Positions 51,378 through 60,045 of a stretch of DNA of 64,000 nucleotides are shown here, piece after piece (position 1 is the stretch's first letter; each line of letters begins with the position of its first letter). Made by a program: the position numbers and the translations under genes. The notes beneath the pieces were generated by a model, which was not told where the DNA came from, did not search any database, and saw only the letters and a list, made by a program, of their open reading frames with translations. Source of the stretch: Labilithrix sp. (GTDB taxonomy: Bacteria > Myxococcota_A > Polyangia > Polyangiales > Polyangiaceae); the NCBI GenBank assembly GCA_019637225.1, contig JAHBWC010000031.1:1-64000 (forward strand). The letters run 5' to 3'.

Positions 51378-52375
51378 GACGCGGCCTCTTCTTCCTCGTC
51401 CTCGCGCGCGGCGTCGTCGGCGCGCGCGCCCGTGAGCTCGCCGAAGAGCTCCTCGAGGGTGCTCTTCACGGGGCTCGCCTCACGGACGAAGAGGCCACGA
51501 CCGACGAGCGCACCGACGGCCTCTTCCGTCGCCCGCGCCGCGGCGCCTTCGTCGAGCTTCTTGCTCCAGGAGCACCGCACCGCGTGCACGCCTTCGTCCG
51601 CGGTCGTCGCGGGCTCGGGCAGGGCCTTCACGATCCCCTCGACGCCGCGGAGCGCCGCGACGGCGGCGTCGAGGTCGCCCCGGACGACCACGTGAAGCCC
51701 GGCGGAGCGGCGCTTCCTCGCGATCTCGTCCATCGTCCCCTCGGCGACGAGCTTGCCGCCCGCGATGACGACGACGCGGCTGCAGCTCGCCTCGACCTCG
51801 CTGAGGATGTGCGTCGAGAGGAGGACCGTGTGCTCCTTGCCGAGCTCGCGGATGACCTCGCGGACGTCGCGGATCTGGTTCGGGTCGAGGCCCGCGGTCG
51901 GCTCGTCGAGCACGAGCAGCGGCGGACTGCCGACGAGGGCGTCCGCGAGGCCCACGCGCTGGCGGTAGCCCTTCGAGAGGTGACCGATGACGACGTTCGC
52001 GACGTCGCGCACGTTGGCCTTCCCCATCGCGTCCCAGACCGCGCGCTTGCGCTCGCCGCCGGGCACGCGCTTCAGCTCGGCGCGGAACCGGAGGTACTCG
52101 ACGACGCGCATCTCCGGGTAGTGCGGGACCGCCTCCGGCATGTAGCCGAGCTTCTGCCGCGCCTCGAAGCTCTCCTTCGTGATGTCGTGCCCCGCGACCT
52201 TCACGGTGCCGCTCGTCAGGCCGAGGAAGCCGGCGATGACGCGGAGCGTGGTGCTCTTGCCGGCGCCGTTCGGCCCGAGGAAGCCGACGACCTCGCCCTT
52301 GTCGACCTCGAACGAGAGATCGTCGACCGCGACCTTCGAGCCGTACCGCTTTACGAGGTGCTGAACGGAGATCAT
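51374..52375 (-). CDS. ABC transporter ATP-binding protein (GldA/NatA-like)
   Basis: 333 residues. Walker A is GPNGAGKST, the signature LSKGYRQRVGLA, Walker B LLVLDEPTAGLDP and the H-loop STHIL. A C-terminal 100-residue extension has a beta-alpha domain (GLHVVVRGDLDAAVAALRGVEG) found in ABC-2 exporters of the NatA/GldA type. It energises the GldF-like permease on the cytoplasmic face. It is the first gene of a four-gene operon; no promoter was recognised in the 113 bp before it. Confidence 0.95.
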   Translation of the reverse strand: MISVQHLVKRYGSKVAVDDLSFEVDKGEVVGFLGPNGAGKSTTLRVIAGFLGLTSGTVKVAGHDITKESFEARQKLGYMPEAVPHYPEMRVVEYLRFRAELKRVPGGERKRAVWDAMGKANVRDVANVVIGHLSKGYRQRVGLADALVGSPPLLVLDEPTAGLDPNQIRDVREVIRELGKEHTVLLSTHILSEVEASCSRVVVIAGGKLVAEGTMDEIARKRRSAGLHVVVRGDLDAAVAALRGVEGIVKALPEPATTADEGVHAVRCSWSKKLDEGAAARATEEAVGALVGRGLFVREASPVKSTLEELFGELTGARADDAAREDEEEEAAS

Positions 52376-52488
52376 CGTGACGGACCGACGCCGGAGCCGC
52401 CGTCGAGGGAGCGGACGACCCGGAGCGCGCAGGCCTTCCTACCACGAGGACGCCGCGCCGCGCACGTGCGAGCCGCAGGGCGACGCGA

Positions 52489-54441
52489 TCAGCCGAGCGT
52501 GAAGTAGATGCAGGCGCCCTCCGGAGACGCCTCTGCCCATGCGCGCCCGCCGTGGCGCCCGACGATCCGCCGTACGGTCGCGAGGCCGATGCCCGTCCCC
52601 TCGAAGTCGCTCTGCGCGTGGAGGCGCTGGAACGGACGAAAGAGCTTGTCCGCGCGCGCCATGTCGAAGCCCACGCCGTTGTCGCGGACGAAGAACGCGC
52701 GGACGCCGTCGACGACGACCGCGCCGACGCCGATCTTGGTGCGCTCGCGCCTCGCGCTGAACTTCCACGCGTTGCCGAGCAGGTTCTCGAGCACGGCGCG
52801 GAGGAGGCTCTTGTCGCCCTCGACCTCGAGCCCATCCTCCACCTCGATGTCCGCCGCGCGCGACGGATCCCGCCCGACGAGCTCGCGGCCGACGACACGC
52901 GCGAGCTCGCTCAGGTCCACCGGGACGCGCCGGAGCTCGGCCCGCGTCACGCGCGAGAGCGTGAGGAGGTCGTCGATGAGCTCGCGCATCCGATTGGTCG
53001 CCGCGTAGACGCGGGCGAGGTGCGCTCGCCCGACGTCCTCGAGGAGGTGCCCCTGGTCCTCCTCGAGCGCGCGCGAGAAGCCCTCGATCGCGCGGAGCGG
53101 CGCGCGCAGATCGTGCGAGACGGAGTAGCTGAACGCCTCGAGCTCGCTGTTCGCGACCGCGAGCTCGGCGTTCTTCCGCTCGAGCTCGGCGAGGAGCTCG
53201 GCCCGCGCCTCCGCCAGCGCGGCGGCGGCGCGGGCCTCCGCGAGCGTGAGCTCCCGCGCGAGACGCGCGTCGCGCTCGCGGGCCCCCTCTTCCTCCGCCT
53301 GCTTGCGCCGGAGCTGGGCGCGGATACGCGCGACGAGCAGCGGCGCCGGCGTCGCGCGGGACACGACCTCGTCGACGCCCGCGGCGAGGCAGTCGATCGC
53401 CAGCCGCGACTCGCCGTCGGGCGTCAGCGCGAGCAGCGCGCTCGGCCTCGAGAGCGCCGCGCGGATCGCCTTGCATCCGGCCGCCTCGGACGTGACCTCG
53501 ACGAGGACGCACGCGGGCGTCTCGACGCCCGCCAGGAGCACCGCGTCGTCGGCGCTCGGCGCGAACGCGACGTCGAAGGCCTCGCTCTGGAGGGCGGTGG
53601 CGAGATGCTGGATCCCCGCTCCGACGACGAGCAGCTTGTTGGCCGCGAGGGCGCTCCGCACCGAGGCGATCGGCGCCGGCGTCGACGCCAGGAGCGACGC
53701 GACGCGCGCGACGACCTCCGCCGGCGGCGTCCGCTTGTCGAGGTAGGCGTCGACGCCCGCTTCGAATGCGCCCATCTCGCTGCCGGGCATGTCGGAGGCG
53801 GTGATCATGATGCACGGCGTGTGGCGAAGCGCGGCGTCGAGTCGGAGGCGCCGGATGACGGTGACGCCGTCGATGCCGGGAAGCTGACCGTCGACGATCA
53901 CGAGCGCAGGCCGCATCACCGCCGCCTTCTGGAGCCCTTCTTCGCCCGACTCGGCGGTGATCGCGCGGTAACCCGCCGCCTCGAGCGCCTCGCGAATCGC
54001 CTCGCGGAACGAGACGCTGTCGTCGATGACGAGGATCGTCGGGCTGTCCGCCGGCGCGCTCGAGCGGGTCTCCTCCGCGAGCTCGCGCGCGCGCGCGACG
54101 ACGTACGAGAGCACGTACGGCTTGCCCGCGTATTCGTCGGCGCCGGTCGAGAGCCCGCGGACGCGGTCGCGGACCTCCGCCTCGGACGAGAGCATCATCA
54201 CCGGGGTGCGCCCGAGGTGCGCCTCCGCTGCGCGGAGCTCGCACAGGAGGTCGACACCGTCGCCGTCGCCGAGCCGAACGTCGAGGATGACGACGTCGAA
54301 GCGCCCCGCCTCGAGCGCCGCGCGCGCCTCGGCGAGCGAGCCGCTGCCGACGACGTCGAAGCCTGCGCCCGAGAGCCCCTCGACGAGGTCCATGCGGACC
54401 GTGAGGCTGTCGTCGACCACGAGGGCGCGCCAGCGCGTCAT
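52489..54441 (-). CDS. Three-receiver hybrid histidine kinase, output of the chemosensory operon
   Basis: 650 residues, no membrane segment. Receiver 1 (5-122) has DD and D54 with K108. Receiver 2 (136-250) has D184, T215 and K236. Receiver 3 (268-372) is degenerate: GAG replaces the acidic pair, Glu stands where the phosphoacceptor should be (VLVEVTS) and Arg replaces Lys. A coiled coil of about 60 residues (375-435) leads to a phytochrome-type HisKA with H443 in SYSVSHDLRAPL. The ATPase domain has NLLGNAWKFS, RDNGVGFDM and GTGIGLATV. It occupies the WspR position but has no GGDEF domain, so it should signal by phosphorelay, perhaps to an unlinked regulator. Confidence 0.92.
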   Translation of the reverse strand: MTRWRALVVDDSLTVRMDLVEGLSGAGFDVVGSGSLAEARAALEAGRFDVVILDVRLGDGDGVDLLCELRAAEAHLGRTPVMMLSSEAEVRDRVRGLSTGADEYAGKPYVLSYVVARARELAEETRSSAPADSPTILVIDDSVSFREAIREALEAAGYRAITAESGEEGLQKAAVMRPALVIVDGQLPGIDGVTVIRRLRLDAALRHTPCIMITASDMPGSEMGAFEAGVDAYLDKRTPPAEVVARVASLLASTPAPIASVRSALAANKLLVVGAGIQHLATALQSEAFDVAFAPSADDAVLLAGVETPACVLVEVTSEAAGCKAIRAALSRPSALLALTPDGESRLAIDCLAAGVDEVVSRATPAPLLVARIRAQLRRKQAEEEGARERDARLARELTLAEARAAAALAEARAELLAELERKNAELAVANSELEAFSYSVSHDLRAPLRAIEGFSRALEEDQGHLLEDVGRAHLARVYAATNRMRELIDDLLTLSRVTRAELRRVPVDLSELARVVGRELVGRDPSRAADIEVEDGLEVEGDKSLLRAVLENLLGNAWKFSARRERTKIGVGAVVVDGVRAFFVRDNGVGFDMARADKLFRPFQRLHAQSDFEGTGIGLATVRRIVGRHGGRAWAEASPEGACIYFTLG

Positions 54442-55496
54442 CGCTTGCCTCCCTGGACGGCACGACGGAGCGCCGGAGCGATCGCGTCGAGCGCGAGGAC
54501 GGATCCGGCCGCCTCGAGCTCGACCGCGGCGCGCGGCATGCCGTAGATGACGGAGCTGGCCTCGTCCTGCGCGATCGTGATGCCGCCCGCGCGCCGGATC
54601 GCGAGGAGCCCTTCGGCCCCGTCGCGCCCCATGCCCGTCAGGAGCACCCCCGCGACGCCGGCGCCGACGTCCGCCGCCAGCGACTCGAACAGCACGTCGA
54701 TCGACGGGCGGCACGAGTGCCGCTCGGGCCCCGTGTCGAGGCGGAGCCTCCCCTGGCTGACCCTCAGGTGCTTGCCGGCGGGCGCCATGAAGACGCGCGG
54801 CGGTCCGTCGAAGACGTCCTCGCCGTCGACGGCGAAGGCGACCCGATGCGGGCTCTGGGCGTCGAGCCAGTCGGCGAGCGTCGCGTCGAACGGCTCGCCG
54901 ATGTGGAGGACGAGCAGCACGGGGACTCCGAACCCGGCCGGCAGGCCCGTCAGGACGCGCCGGACCGCTCCCGGCCCTCCGGTCGACGCGCCGATCGCGA
55001 CGAGGCGAACCGTCGAGTCGCGGGGCGCCTCCGCGGGCGCGACGCCCGGCGCGCTCGGAGGCTTGAGGCGCCCGCGCGGGTGGGTCACGACCTTGATGCG
55101 CGCGGCGATCCGAAGGACGAACTTGAGGCGATCGGCCCACGCGGAGTCCGGTGTCGCGCTCGGCTTCGGCACGACGTCGACGGCGCCCGCCGCGATCGCG
55201 TCGTAGGTGCGGAAGACCTCGCCGCGGTTCATCGACGCCGACACGATGACGATCGGCGTCGGGCAATAGGCCATGATCCACTCCGTGGCCGCGAGCCCGC
55301 TCATCACGGGGAGCATCATGTCCATCGTGACCACGTCGGGGCGGTGTCGCTCGCAGAGCTCGATCGCCTGACGACCGTTCGCGGCCTGCGCGACCACCTC
55401 GAACGCCGGGTCGGCCTCGAGCAGCTCGACGATGTGCATGCGCACCGTGATGGAATCGTCGACGACGAGCACCCTGATCGTCCCGGTCGCGGTCAT
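54438..55496 (-). CDS. cheB: CheB chemoreceptor methylesterase
   Basis: 352 residues: a receiver domain (D59 phosphoacceptor, K111) and a methylesterase domain with the catalytic triad S171 (GASTGGP), H198 (LLVLHIG) and D292 (GMGRDGAEG). It removes methyl groups from the operon's chemoreceptor and is stimulated by phosphorylation from CheA. It is the WspF equivalent by position. ATGA overlaps join it to both neighbours. Confidence 0.96.
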   Translation of the reverse strand: MTATGTIRVLVVDDSITVRMHIVELLEADPAFEVVAQAANGRQAIELCERHRPDVVTMDMMLPVMSGLAATEWIMAYCPTPIVIVSASMNRGEVFRTYDAIAAGAVDVVPKPSATPDSAWADRLKFVLRIAARIKVVTHPRGRLKPPSAPGVAPAEAPRDSTVRLVAIGASTGGPGAVRRVLTGLPAGFGVPVLLVLHIGEPFDATLADWLDAQSPHRVAFAVDGEDVFDGPPRVFMAPAGKHLRVSQGRLRLDTGPERHSCRPSIDVLFESLAADVGAGVAGVLLTGMGRDGAEGLLAIRRAGGITIAQDEASSVIYGMPRAAVELEAAGSVLALDAIAPALRRAVQGGKR

Positions 55497-57607
55497 CCAA
55501 CCAACCTCCGTACGGCGTCGAGGAACTCGCCCTCTGCGAACTCCCCCTTCACGATGTAGGCCCGCGCGCCCGCCTCGAGACCGCGGCGTCGGTCCTCGGG
55601 CGCGGCGCGCGACGTCACGAGGACGGCGGGCGTCGCGGAGAGGACCGGGTCGGACCGCGTCAGCGCGACGAACTCGAAGCCGCTCATGCCCGGCATCTCG
55701 ACGTCCACGACGAAGAGCGCGAACGTCCGTCCGCGCGCGATCTCGAGCGCCTCCTCGGCGGACGCGGCGGTGGTCACGTCGTAGCCGGCGGCCTCGAGGA
55801 TGGTCCGCTCGAGCATCCTCGACGTGAGCGAATCGTCGACCACGAGGACGCTCTTCACGACCGGAGCCGCGTCGGCCCTCGGGCCTCCGGGCAGCCGGCA
55901 AACGGCCGCCACGAGGGCGCGCGGCTCGAGCGCGAGCCGCGGATCGCCCTGTCCGTCGAGCGACGCCCCGACGACGATCGCGTCGGCGACGAGGGGTGCG
56001 GGCAGCGGGAGGACGACCTCGTTCGCGACGCCGAGGATGCGGTCCACGCCGACGGCGGCGCGCGCTCCGCCGATCTCGAGCAGCACCGCGGTCCATGCCT
56101 CACGACGGACGCTCGCGTCGTCCGGGAGCCGGAGGACGCGCGCGAGGGACGCGAAGCTCACGGCGCTTCCCGCCTCCGAGATGGCGTCGCCCTCGGGCGA
56201 GCGCGCGACGTCGTCCGCGGCGATGCGCGCGGTGCGCACCACCGCGTCGAGCGGGATCGTCGCCGCGACGTCGCCGGCCTCGACGACGAGCGCGGAGGCC
56301 GCGGTCATCGACACCGGGACGTCGAGCTCGAACTCGGTCCCCTGCCCCGGCTCCGTGCGGACGGCGAGCGCGCCGCGCAAGCGCTCGACGACCGTACCCA
56401 CGACCTGGAGCCCCACGCCGCGGCCTGCGAGGGCCGTCGCCGACGCGCGCGTCGTCACCCCGCGGAGCATCCCCAGCCGAACGAGCGCGCCGACGTCCAT
56501 CCCGCGAGCCGCGTGCTCTTCGGCGAGGCCGCCCGCGACGACCGCCGCGCGGAGGGCGGCGAGGTCGATCCCGCGCCCGTCGTCGCGGCACGTCACCACC
56601 GCCCGAGCGCCGCGGAGCTCGAAGCGGATCGCGATCCGTCCGGCGACGGGCTTGCCCGCGCGCCGGCGCTCCGCCTCGGGCTCGAGCGCGTGAGCGATCG
56701 CGTTCCGGACGAGCTGGAGCAAGGCGTCGCGGAGGAGCCCCAAGACGCGCGCGTCGAGGCGGATGGATCCGCCGGCGGTCTCGACCTCGACCGGGCGGGG
56801 CGGCACCCCGGGCGCCCCAGCGTCCGCCGCAGCGGCGTCGCGGGCGGCGCGCGCGAGCTCGGCGAAGAGCGTCTCGGCCGGGAGGAGACGGAGGCGGCGC
56901 GCGTCCTCGAGCGCTTCGCGTGCGCGACGCTCGGCGGCCTCGAGCGCGCCGGCGAGGTCCTCGCGCTCCACGTGGAGCTCGGCGCGCAGGCGCTCGACGG
57001 TGCCGACGATCGCGTCCCAGTCGAGCGACGACGGATCGGGCGCGCGCCTCGCCGCTCCGAGCCACGCCTCGACGTCGCGGACCGCGAGCTCGGCGCGGGC
57101 GAGACCGCCGCCGCTCGCGCTCGCGACGCGCGAGCTGGTGAGGCGCGCGACGACGTCGGCGATCGACGCGAGCACGCCGTCGACCTCCAAGAGGTCGAGG
57201 CGGACGGACTCGACGGTCTTCTCGATGGTGGACGGCTCTCGCGGCTCTCCGGACGCCTCGGGCCGCAGAGGAGGCGCCGCGTCCGCCGTGCCGAGCGTCG
57301 ACAGCGCCGCCGCGACGGCATCCACGATCCCGAGGAGCGCGCCGATCGGCTCGCGGCTCGCGGCGTCCTCGGCGCGCGCGTACGGCGCGAGGAGCTCCTC
57401 GAGGCGATGCGCGAGCTTCGCGATCCCCTCCTGGCCGACCACCCCCGCCGCGCCCTTCAACGTATGCGAGGCGCGGAGAAGCCGGTCGACCTCCTGCCGC
57501 GCGTCGCGGCTCGCCGGCCGTGACTCGAGCTCCAGGATCCCCTGCGAGAGCGCTTCGACGATCTCGCGCGCCTCGATGCGGAAGTAGCGGTAGGGGTCCT
57601 TCGCCAT
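55493..57607 (-). CDS. cheA: CheA histidine kinase with C-terminal receiver (WspE-like)
   Basis: 704 residues. The N-terminal Hpt domain carries H48 in ASHTLKGAAG. A helical P3-like region follows (about 130-240) without an obvious P2 domain. The ATPase domain has NAIAHALE, DDGRGIDLAAL and GRGVGLQVV. A CheW-like domain (about 455-580) contains SVSFASLARVL. The receiver has D635 and Lys in IVKGEF. CheA autophosphorylates and passes phosphate to its own receiver, to CheB and probably to the adjacent hybrid kinase. ATG 57607 was chosen; GTG 57616, overlapping the cheW stop, is equally possible. Confidence 0.96.
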   Translation of the reverse strand: MAKDPYRYFRIEAREIVEALSQGILELESRPASRDARQEVDRLLRASHTLKGAAGVVGQEGIAKLAHRLEELLAPYARAEDAASREPIGALLGIVDAVAAALSTLGTADAAPPLRPEASGEPREPSTIEKTVESVRLDLLEVDGVLASIADVVARLTSSRVASASGGGLARAELAVRDVEAWLGAARRAPDPSSLDWDAIVGTVERLRAELHVEREDLAGALEAAERRAREALEDARRLRLLPAETLFAELARAARDAAAADAGAPGVPPRPVEVETAGGSIRLDARVLGLLRDALLQLVRNAIAHALEPEAERRRAGKPVAGRIAIRFELRGARAVVTCRDDGRGIDLAALRAAVVAGGLAEEHAARGMDVGALVRLGMLRGVTTRASATALAGRGVGLQVVGTVVERLRGALAVRTEPGQGTEFELDVPVSMTAASALVVEAGDVAATIPLDAVVRTARIAADDVARSPEGDAISEAGSAVSFASLARVLRLPDDASVRREAWTAVLLEIGGARAAVGVDRILGVANEVVLPLPAPLVADAIVVGASLDGQGDPRLALEPRALVAAVCRLPGGPRADAAPVVKSVLVVDDSLTSRMLERTILEAAGYDVTTAASAEEALEIARGRTFALFVVDVEMPGMSGFEFVALTRSDPVLSATPAVLVTSRAAPEDRRRGLEAGARAYIVKGEFAEGEFLDAVRRLVG

Positions 57608-57612
57608 CGCGC

Positions 57613-58134
57613 TCACTCCCCGCCCGCGACCGCGGCGATGCGGGCGAGCATCGACCCGAGGTCGAGCACCCCGCGCGCCGAGGGCTCGCCGGCGAGGTGG
57701 GCGAGGCCCGAGACGTGGCGGCGCGCGCTCGAGGGCGCCGCCGCGACGCTCGACGGCGGCACCACCACCTGCCCGTCGAGGCCCTCGAACGCGAGCGCGA
57801 CAGGCCGCGCGCCACCGGCGACCGCGAGCCAGGAGATGCGCGCGAGCGCGACGTCGTAGCCGAGGAGCGCAGGCAGCGAGAAGACGCCGACCAGCGCTCC
57901 GCGGATCCCGGACACCCCGAGCTGAGCGGAGGAGCCGCCCGGCAGCGGGACGATGGCCTTCTTCCTCGAGACGCTCGAGAGCCCCTCGAGAAAGAGGAGG
58001 TAGGGATCGCCGCCGACACGAACGGCGAGCCCCGGCCGCCCATCGTCCTCGCGTACGCGAGCGGGCGAAGCGAACGATCGATCGAACGTCTCGGCGAGCT
58101 CGCGCACGCGCCTCGCCACCTCCGACTCGCTCAC
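57613..58134 (-). CDS. cheW: CheW adaptor (WspD-like)
   Basis: 173 residues; GTG 58134 overlaps the cheR stop (GTGA). The CheW beta-barrel shows LAVRVGGDPYLLFLEGLSSV, VSGIRGALVGVFSLPALLGY and the short C-terminal segment SGLAHLAG, ending DLGSMLARI. It links receptor and CheA. It has an extra 25-residue helical N-terminus. It is the second of two CheW proteins in the operon, as in Wsp. Confidence 0.92.
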   Translation of the reverse strand: MSESEVARRVRELAETFDRSFASPARVREDDGRPGLAVRVGGDPYLLFLEGLSSVSRKKAIVPLPGGSSAQLGVSGIRGALVGVFSLPALLGYDVALARISWLAVAGGARPVALAFEGLDGQVVVPPSSVAAAPSSARRHVSGLAHLAGEPSARGVLDLGSMLARIAAVAGGE

Positions 58135-59576
58135 CGCGCACCTCCGAGCGTCGCGAGCTCCGTGCGACAGAGGGCGACGAGGCCGGCGCGGCCGAACCCG
58201 CCGCCGAAGAGGACCAGGCGCGACGGCTCCTCGCGCGCGAGGAGGTCGAGCGCTTGCCCGAGCTCGTGACGGGCTTCGTCGATCCGCCCCTCTCGCCGCT
58301 GGATCCGGCCCAGGTGAAGATGCGAGAGCGCGAAGTCCGGCTCGAGGTAGATCGCGGCGCGGTGATGCTCGATCGCCTTCGCGCGATCGCCGCGGTGCTC
58401 GGCGACGAGCGCCAGCACCAGGTGTGCCTCGGCCGAGCCCTCGTCGGCCGCGAGGAGGTGCGCGGAGGCGGACTCGGCCGCGTCGACGTCGCCTGCACCG
58501 AGGTGGGCGACGGCCCGAAGCACGGCGGCGCCCACCTCTGCCCCCGCGAACGAAGGCATGCGGGTGAGCGCGTCGAGCGCCTCGTCGAAGCGCTCGCGGG
58601 ACACGAGCTCGCGCACCGCGTCGAGATGGACCTGGCTCGCCGAGGAGACCGCCGGCGGGTCGACGCGAGCCGGCGAGGCGGCGCGAGGCGGCGCGAGCGG
58701 CTCGGCGGCGCGCTCCGCCGTCCTGGGCGCGGAAGCGGGCGCCGTGACCGGACGGCTCTCGGGGCGGCGGTAGTAGAACGCGCCGTGCGAGCTCTCGAGG
58801 GAGTACGCGTTCGAGAGCCCGCGAAGCGACTCGGCGTGCCCCAGGAAGAGGACGCCCCCAGGAGCGAGCGCCGCGGTGAGCCTCGCGACCACCGCGCGCG
58901 CGGCGTCGGGCGTGAAGTACATGAGGACGTTGCGGCAGAAGATGGCGTCGAACGCCTCCGGAGCGGAGAGCGCCGACGAGGCGTCGAGCAGGTTCCGCTG
59001 CTCGAAGGTGACGCGCGCCCGGACGTCCGCGCGGAGCTCGTGCTCGCGGCCGCGCGTCGTGAAATAGCGCTCGCGGAGCTCGGCCGAAGTCTCGCGGAGC
59101 GACCACGCGGAGTAGACGCCCGCCGCGGCCTTCGCGAGCGAGCGGCCGCTGAGGTCGACGCCGCGCACGTGCCAGCGCAGCCACGTCGCCGGCTCGCAGC
59201 GGCGTTCCCACTCGCACATGAAGATCGCGAGCGAGTACGCCTCCTCCCCCGAGGAGCACCCGGCGGAGAGGAGCCGGAGGTCTTCCCCGCGCGATCGGGG
59301 CCTCGCCGGCAGCACGACCTCACGGAGCACGTCGAACTGCGCGGACGATCGGAAGAAGCAGGTCTCGCCGACGGTCAAGAGCTGACCGATCGCGCGGAGC
59401 TCCTCGTCGCTCGTCTCGAGCGCGTCGAGGTACGCGCTCGCGTCGCGCCGACCGCGCTCGCCGAGGCGCCGCGCGAGGATCTCGCCGAGCTCGACGTCTC
59501 GACTCTCGTCGAGCGACAGACCCAGCCGGCGGGAGATGACGGCGCGGAGCCGGAGGAGATGCTCAGCGCGCACCAT
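58131..59576 (-). CDS. cheR: CheR methyltransferase with C-terminal TPR domain (WspC-like)
   Basis: 481 residues. A helical N-domain is followed by the methyltransferase core: ETCFFRSSAQFDVLREVVLP, SAGCSSGEEAYSLAI (SAM site, about 105-117) and FDAIFCRNVLMYF. A Pro/Ala linker (about 280-315) leads to three or so TPR units (EALDALTRMPSF, AHLVLALVAEHRGDRAKAIEHH, AHLHLGRIQRREGRIDEARHELGQAL, roughly). The CheR-TPR arrangement is that of WspC. It methylates receptor glutamates. Its start overlaps the upstream cheW by 14 nt. Confidence 0.95.
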   Translation of the reverse strand: MVRAEHLLRLRAVISRRLGLSLDESRDVELGEILARRLGERGRRDASAYLDALETSDEELRAIGQLLTVGETCFFRSSAQFDVLREVVLPARPRSRGEDLRLLSAGCSSGEEAYSLAIFMCEWERRCEPATWLRWHVRGVDLSGRSLAKAAAGVYSAWSLRETSAELRERYFTTRGREHELRADVRARVTFEQRNLLDASSALSAPEAFDAIFCRNVLMYFTPDAARAVVARLTAALAPGGVLFLGHAESLRGLSNAYSLESSHGAFYYRRPESRPVTAPASAPRTAERAAEPLAPPRAASPARVDPPAVSSASQVHLDAVRELVSRERFDEALDALTRMPSFAGAEVGAAVLRAVAHLGAGDVDAAESASAHLLAADEGSAEAHLVLALVAEHRGDRAKAIEHHRAAIYLEPDFALSHLHLGRIQRREGRIDEARHELGQALDLLAREEPSRLVLFGGGFGRAGLVALCRTELATLGGAR

Positions 59577-60045
59577 GCGCCCCCGCGTCGGCGGACGCTC
59601 GCTCGCCGAGCGCCGTCCAGACGTCGTCGGGGACGAGCCGCGCTCCCCGGAGGACGACGAGCAGCTCGCCGTCGAGGACCTCGAGCGCGCTCACCGCGCC
59701 GTGCGCCGCCTCGGCCAGGAGCGGCGGCGCCGTGCCCTCCGCGAGCACGCCCGGCAGCCGTCGCACGCCGATGACGTCATCGACGGCGAGACCGACGACG
59801 CGCCCACCCACCTCGACCGTGATCCATCGCGACGTTCGCCTGTCTCCCGGCGTCCCGAGGAGCGCTCCGACGTCCACGATCGGCGTGGCCCGGCCGCGGA
59901 CGACCGCCGCGCCGACGACGAAAGGGTGCGTCCCCGCGACGGGCTCGCACGGCAGCGGCCGCATCGTCTCGAGGACGTGCGGTGTCGGCAGGGCGGCCAG
60001 CATGCCGGGCCGCGGCCGAAAGACGAGCGCGAGGTCGCGCGTCAT
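59563..60045 (-). CDS. cheW: CheW adaptor (WspB-like)
   Basis: 160 residues. The CheW pattern is RPRPGMLAALPTPHVLETM, VVRGRATPIVDVGALLG, RWITVEVGGRVVGLAVDDVIGVRRL, and the end LEVLDGELLVVLRGARLV. It overlaps the MCP stop (ATGA) and cheR by 14 nt. It couples the MCP to CheA. Confidence 0.92.
   Translation of the reverse strand: MTRDLALVFRPRPGMLAALPTPHVLETMRPLPCEPVAGTHPFVVGAAVVRGRATPIVDVGALLGTPGDRRTSRWITVEVGGRVVGLAVDDVIGVRRLPGVLAEGTAPPLLAEAAHGAVSALEVLDGELLVVLRGARLVPDDVWTALGERASADAGAHGAR

Noticed and set aside
55493-59323. 1,276-residue minus-strand frame that begins inside cheR
   Set aside because: Its first two thirds are a Ser/Arg-rich out-of-frame reading of cheR and cheW; only the last part is real, and it is the cheA gene starting at 57607 or 57616.
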